DNA from: an uncultured Pseudomonadota bacterium
GTDB taxonomy: Bacteria > Pseudomonadota > Gammaproteobacteria > Burkholderiales > SG8-39
Length of the DNA stretch: 7,519 nt
NCBI GenBank assembly: GCA_903864555.1
Contig: CAIPGJ010000377.1
Span: 1 to 7,519 of the forward strand
Direction: 5' to 3'
A program made the position numbers and the translations under genes. Shown here in pieces: positions 7,268 to 7,519 of this stretch; within the stretch, counting starts at the first letter, position 1; the number at the start of each line of letters is the position of its first letter. Under the pieces are notes generated by a model. The model was not told where the DNA came from, ran no database searches, and worked only from the letters and a program-made list of their open reading frames with translations.

Positions 7268-7291
7268 CCTGGGCTATTCAGGATTTTCTCT
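7268..7291 (+). terminator. Weak terminator-like hairpin after nlpD
   Basis: CCTGG (7268-7272) can pair with TCAGG (7278-7282), including one G-T pair, over a 5-base loop and is followed by ATTTTCTCT. It lies about 30 bp after the nlpD stop. The stem is short, so termination would be weak at best. It would suit an operon that ends at nlpD. Confidence 0.3.
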
Positions 7292-7361
7292 GTCCACTGA
7301 TCGCTCCGGCAATGCCCTTGCCCGCACCAGGGAAATGGCGGTTGCCAGAGCGCACCGATGC

Positions 7362-7411
7362 CGTCGATGCGCGACGCAGTGATTACAATCTGGGGTCTTT
7401 TCGTACCGGAG
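7362..7411 (+). promoter_or_regulatory. Possible promoter and ribosome site for the gene at the right edge
   Basis: TACAAT (7384-7389) is a fair -10 element. No good -35 box lies at the usual distance, but an inverted repeat CGTCG-ATGCG-CGACG (7362-7376) occupies that place and could be an activator or repressor site. GGAG (7408-7411) stands 6 bases before a GTG at 7418. The remaining sequence between 7292 and 7361 shows nothing I can name. Confidence 0.3.
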
Positions 7412-7417
7412 CATTGC

Positions 7418-7519
7418 GTGCACCTGATTCCGCCCAAGTCCACCGTTCTGTCCCTTAGAACCTGTTTCATAATGAGCCACGAGTACGTTGCTGCCAAAAC
7501 GGGAAGCCTGCTAGGCGCG
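7418..7519 (+). CDS. Unidentified open frame running off the window (partial)
   Basis: From a GTG with a well-spaced GGAG, 34 codons stay open to the last base. The predicted start reads MHLIPPKSTVLSLRTC and then MSHEYVAAKTG. I do not recognise it, and it does not look like the N terminus of RpoS, the usual next gene. If the possible insertion-sequence end near 7458 is real, this frame is a fusion of host and element DNA and not a proper gene. Only 34 codons are visible, so being open is weak evidence. Confidence 0.25.
   Translation, partial: MHLIPPKSTVLSLRTCFIMSHEYVAAKTGSLLGA
7458..7519. mobile_element. Possible end of an insertion sequence (cut by window edge)
   Basis: The sequence from 7458 begins GAACCTGTTTCATAATGAG, which resembles in style the terminal repeats of some IS5-family elements, and it is preceded by TTAG (7455-7458), a match to the YTAR target reported for IS5. 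No transposase frame, partner repeat or target duplication can be seen because the window stops here. A small GCCT-GCT-AGGC hairpin lies at 7506-7516. This is a weak, memory-based suggestion. Confidence 0.2.

Overview
The window looks like a stretch of chromosome from a GC-rich proteobacterium. A betaproteobacterium, perhaps of Rhodocyclales type, is my best guess. This rests on the surE-pcm-nlpD gene order, the codon bias towards G/C in third positions, and the FixL/FixJ-style two-component proteins. No rRNA, tRNA or CRISPR array was seen.

Left half (1 to about 4610) is a sensory cluster. The C-terminal end of a histidine kinase (1-327, cut by the window edge) overlaps a FixJ/NarL-type response regulator (320-928). 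Convergent to them is a second, complete membrane histidine kinase of 744 residues (1087-3321, minus strand). It has a large CHASE-like periplasmic sensor, a PAS domain and a FixL-type kinase core. No second response regulator is visible, so this kinase may feed the same regulator. Divergent from it, across a roughly 300-390 bp region rich in small inverted repeats, lies a gene for a periplasmic substrate-binding protein of the ABC_sub_bind type. It is broken by one in-frame amber codon (4133-4135), with the reading frame intact on both sides. The layout suggests that the binding protein delivers a ligand signal to the kinase, but that link is inference.

Right half (4737-7239) is a tightly packed housekeeping and stress operon. 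SurE (5'-nucleotidase), Pcm (protein L-isoaspartate methyltransferase) and NlpD (LysM plus degenerate LytM lipoprotein, an amidase activator in better-studied relatives) overlap by 4 bp at each junction, which implies translational coupling. In many beta- and gammaproteobacteria rpoS follows directly. Here the 280 bp after nlpD contain no recognisable rpoS start. They hold a weak terminator-like hairpin, a possible promoter, a short open frame running off the end, and a sequence that could be the end of an insertion sequence.

No clearly new system stands out. The most interesting items are the two-kinase/one-regulator/binding-protein arrangement with its amber-interrupted sensor gene, the repeat-rich divergent control region, and the missing rpoS at the right edge.
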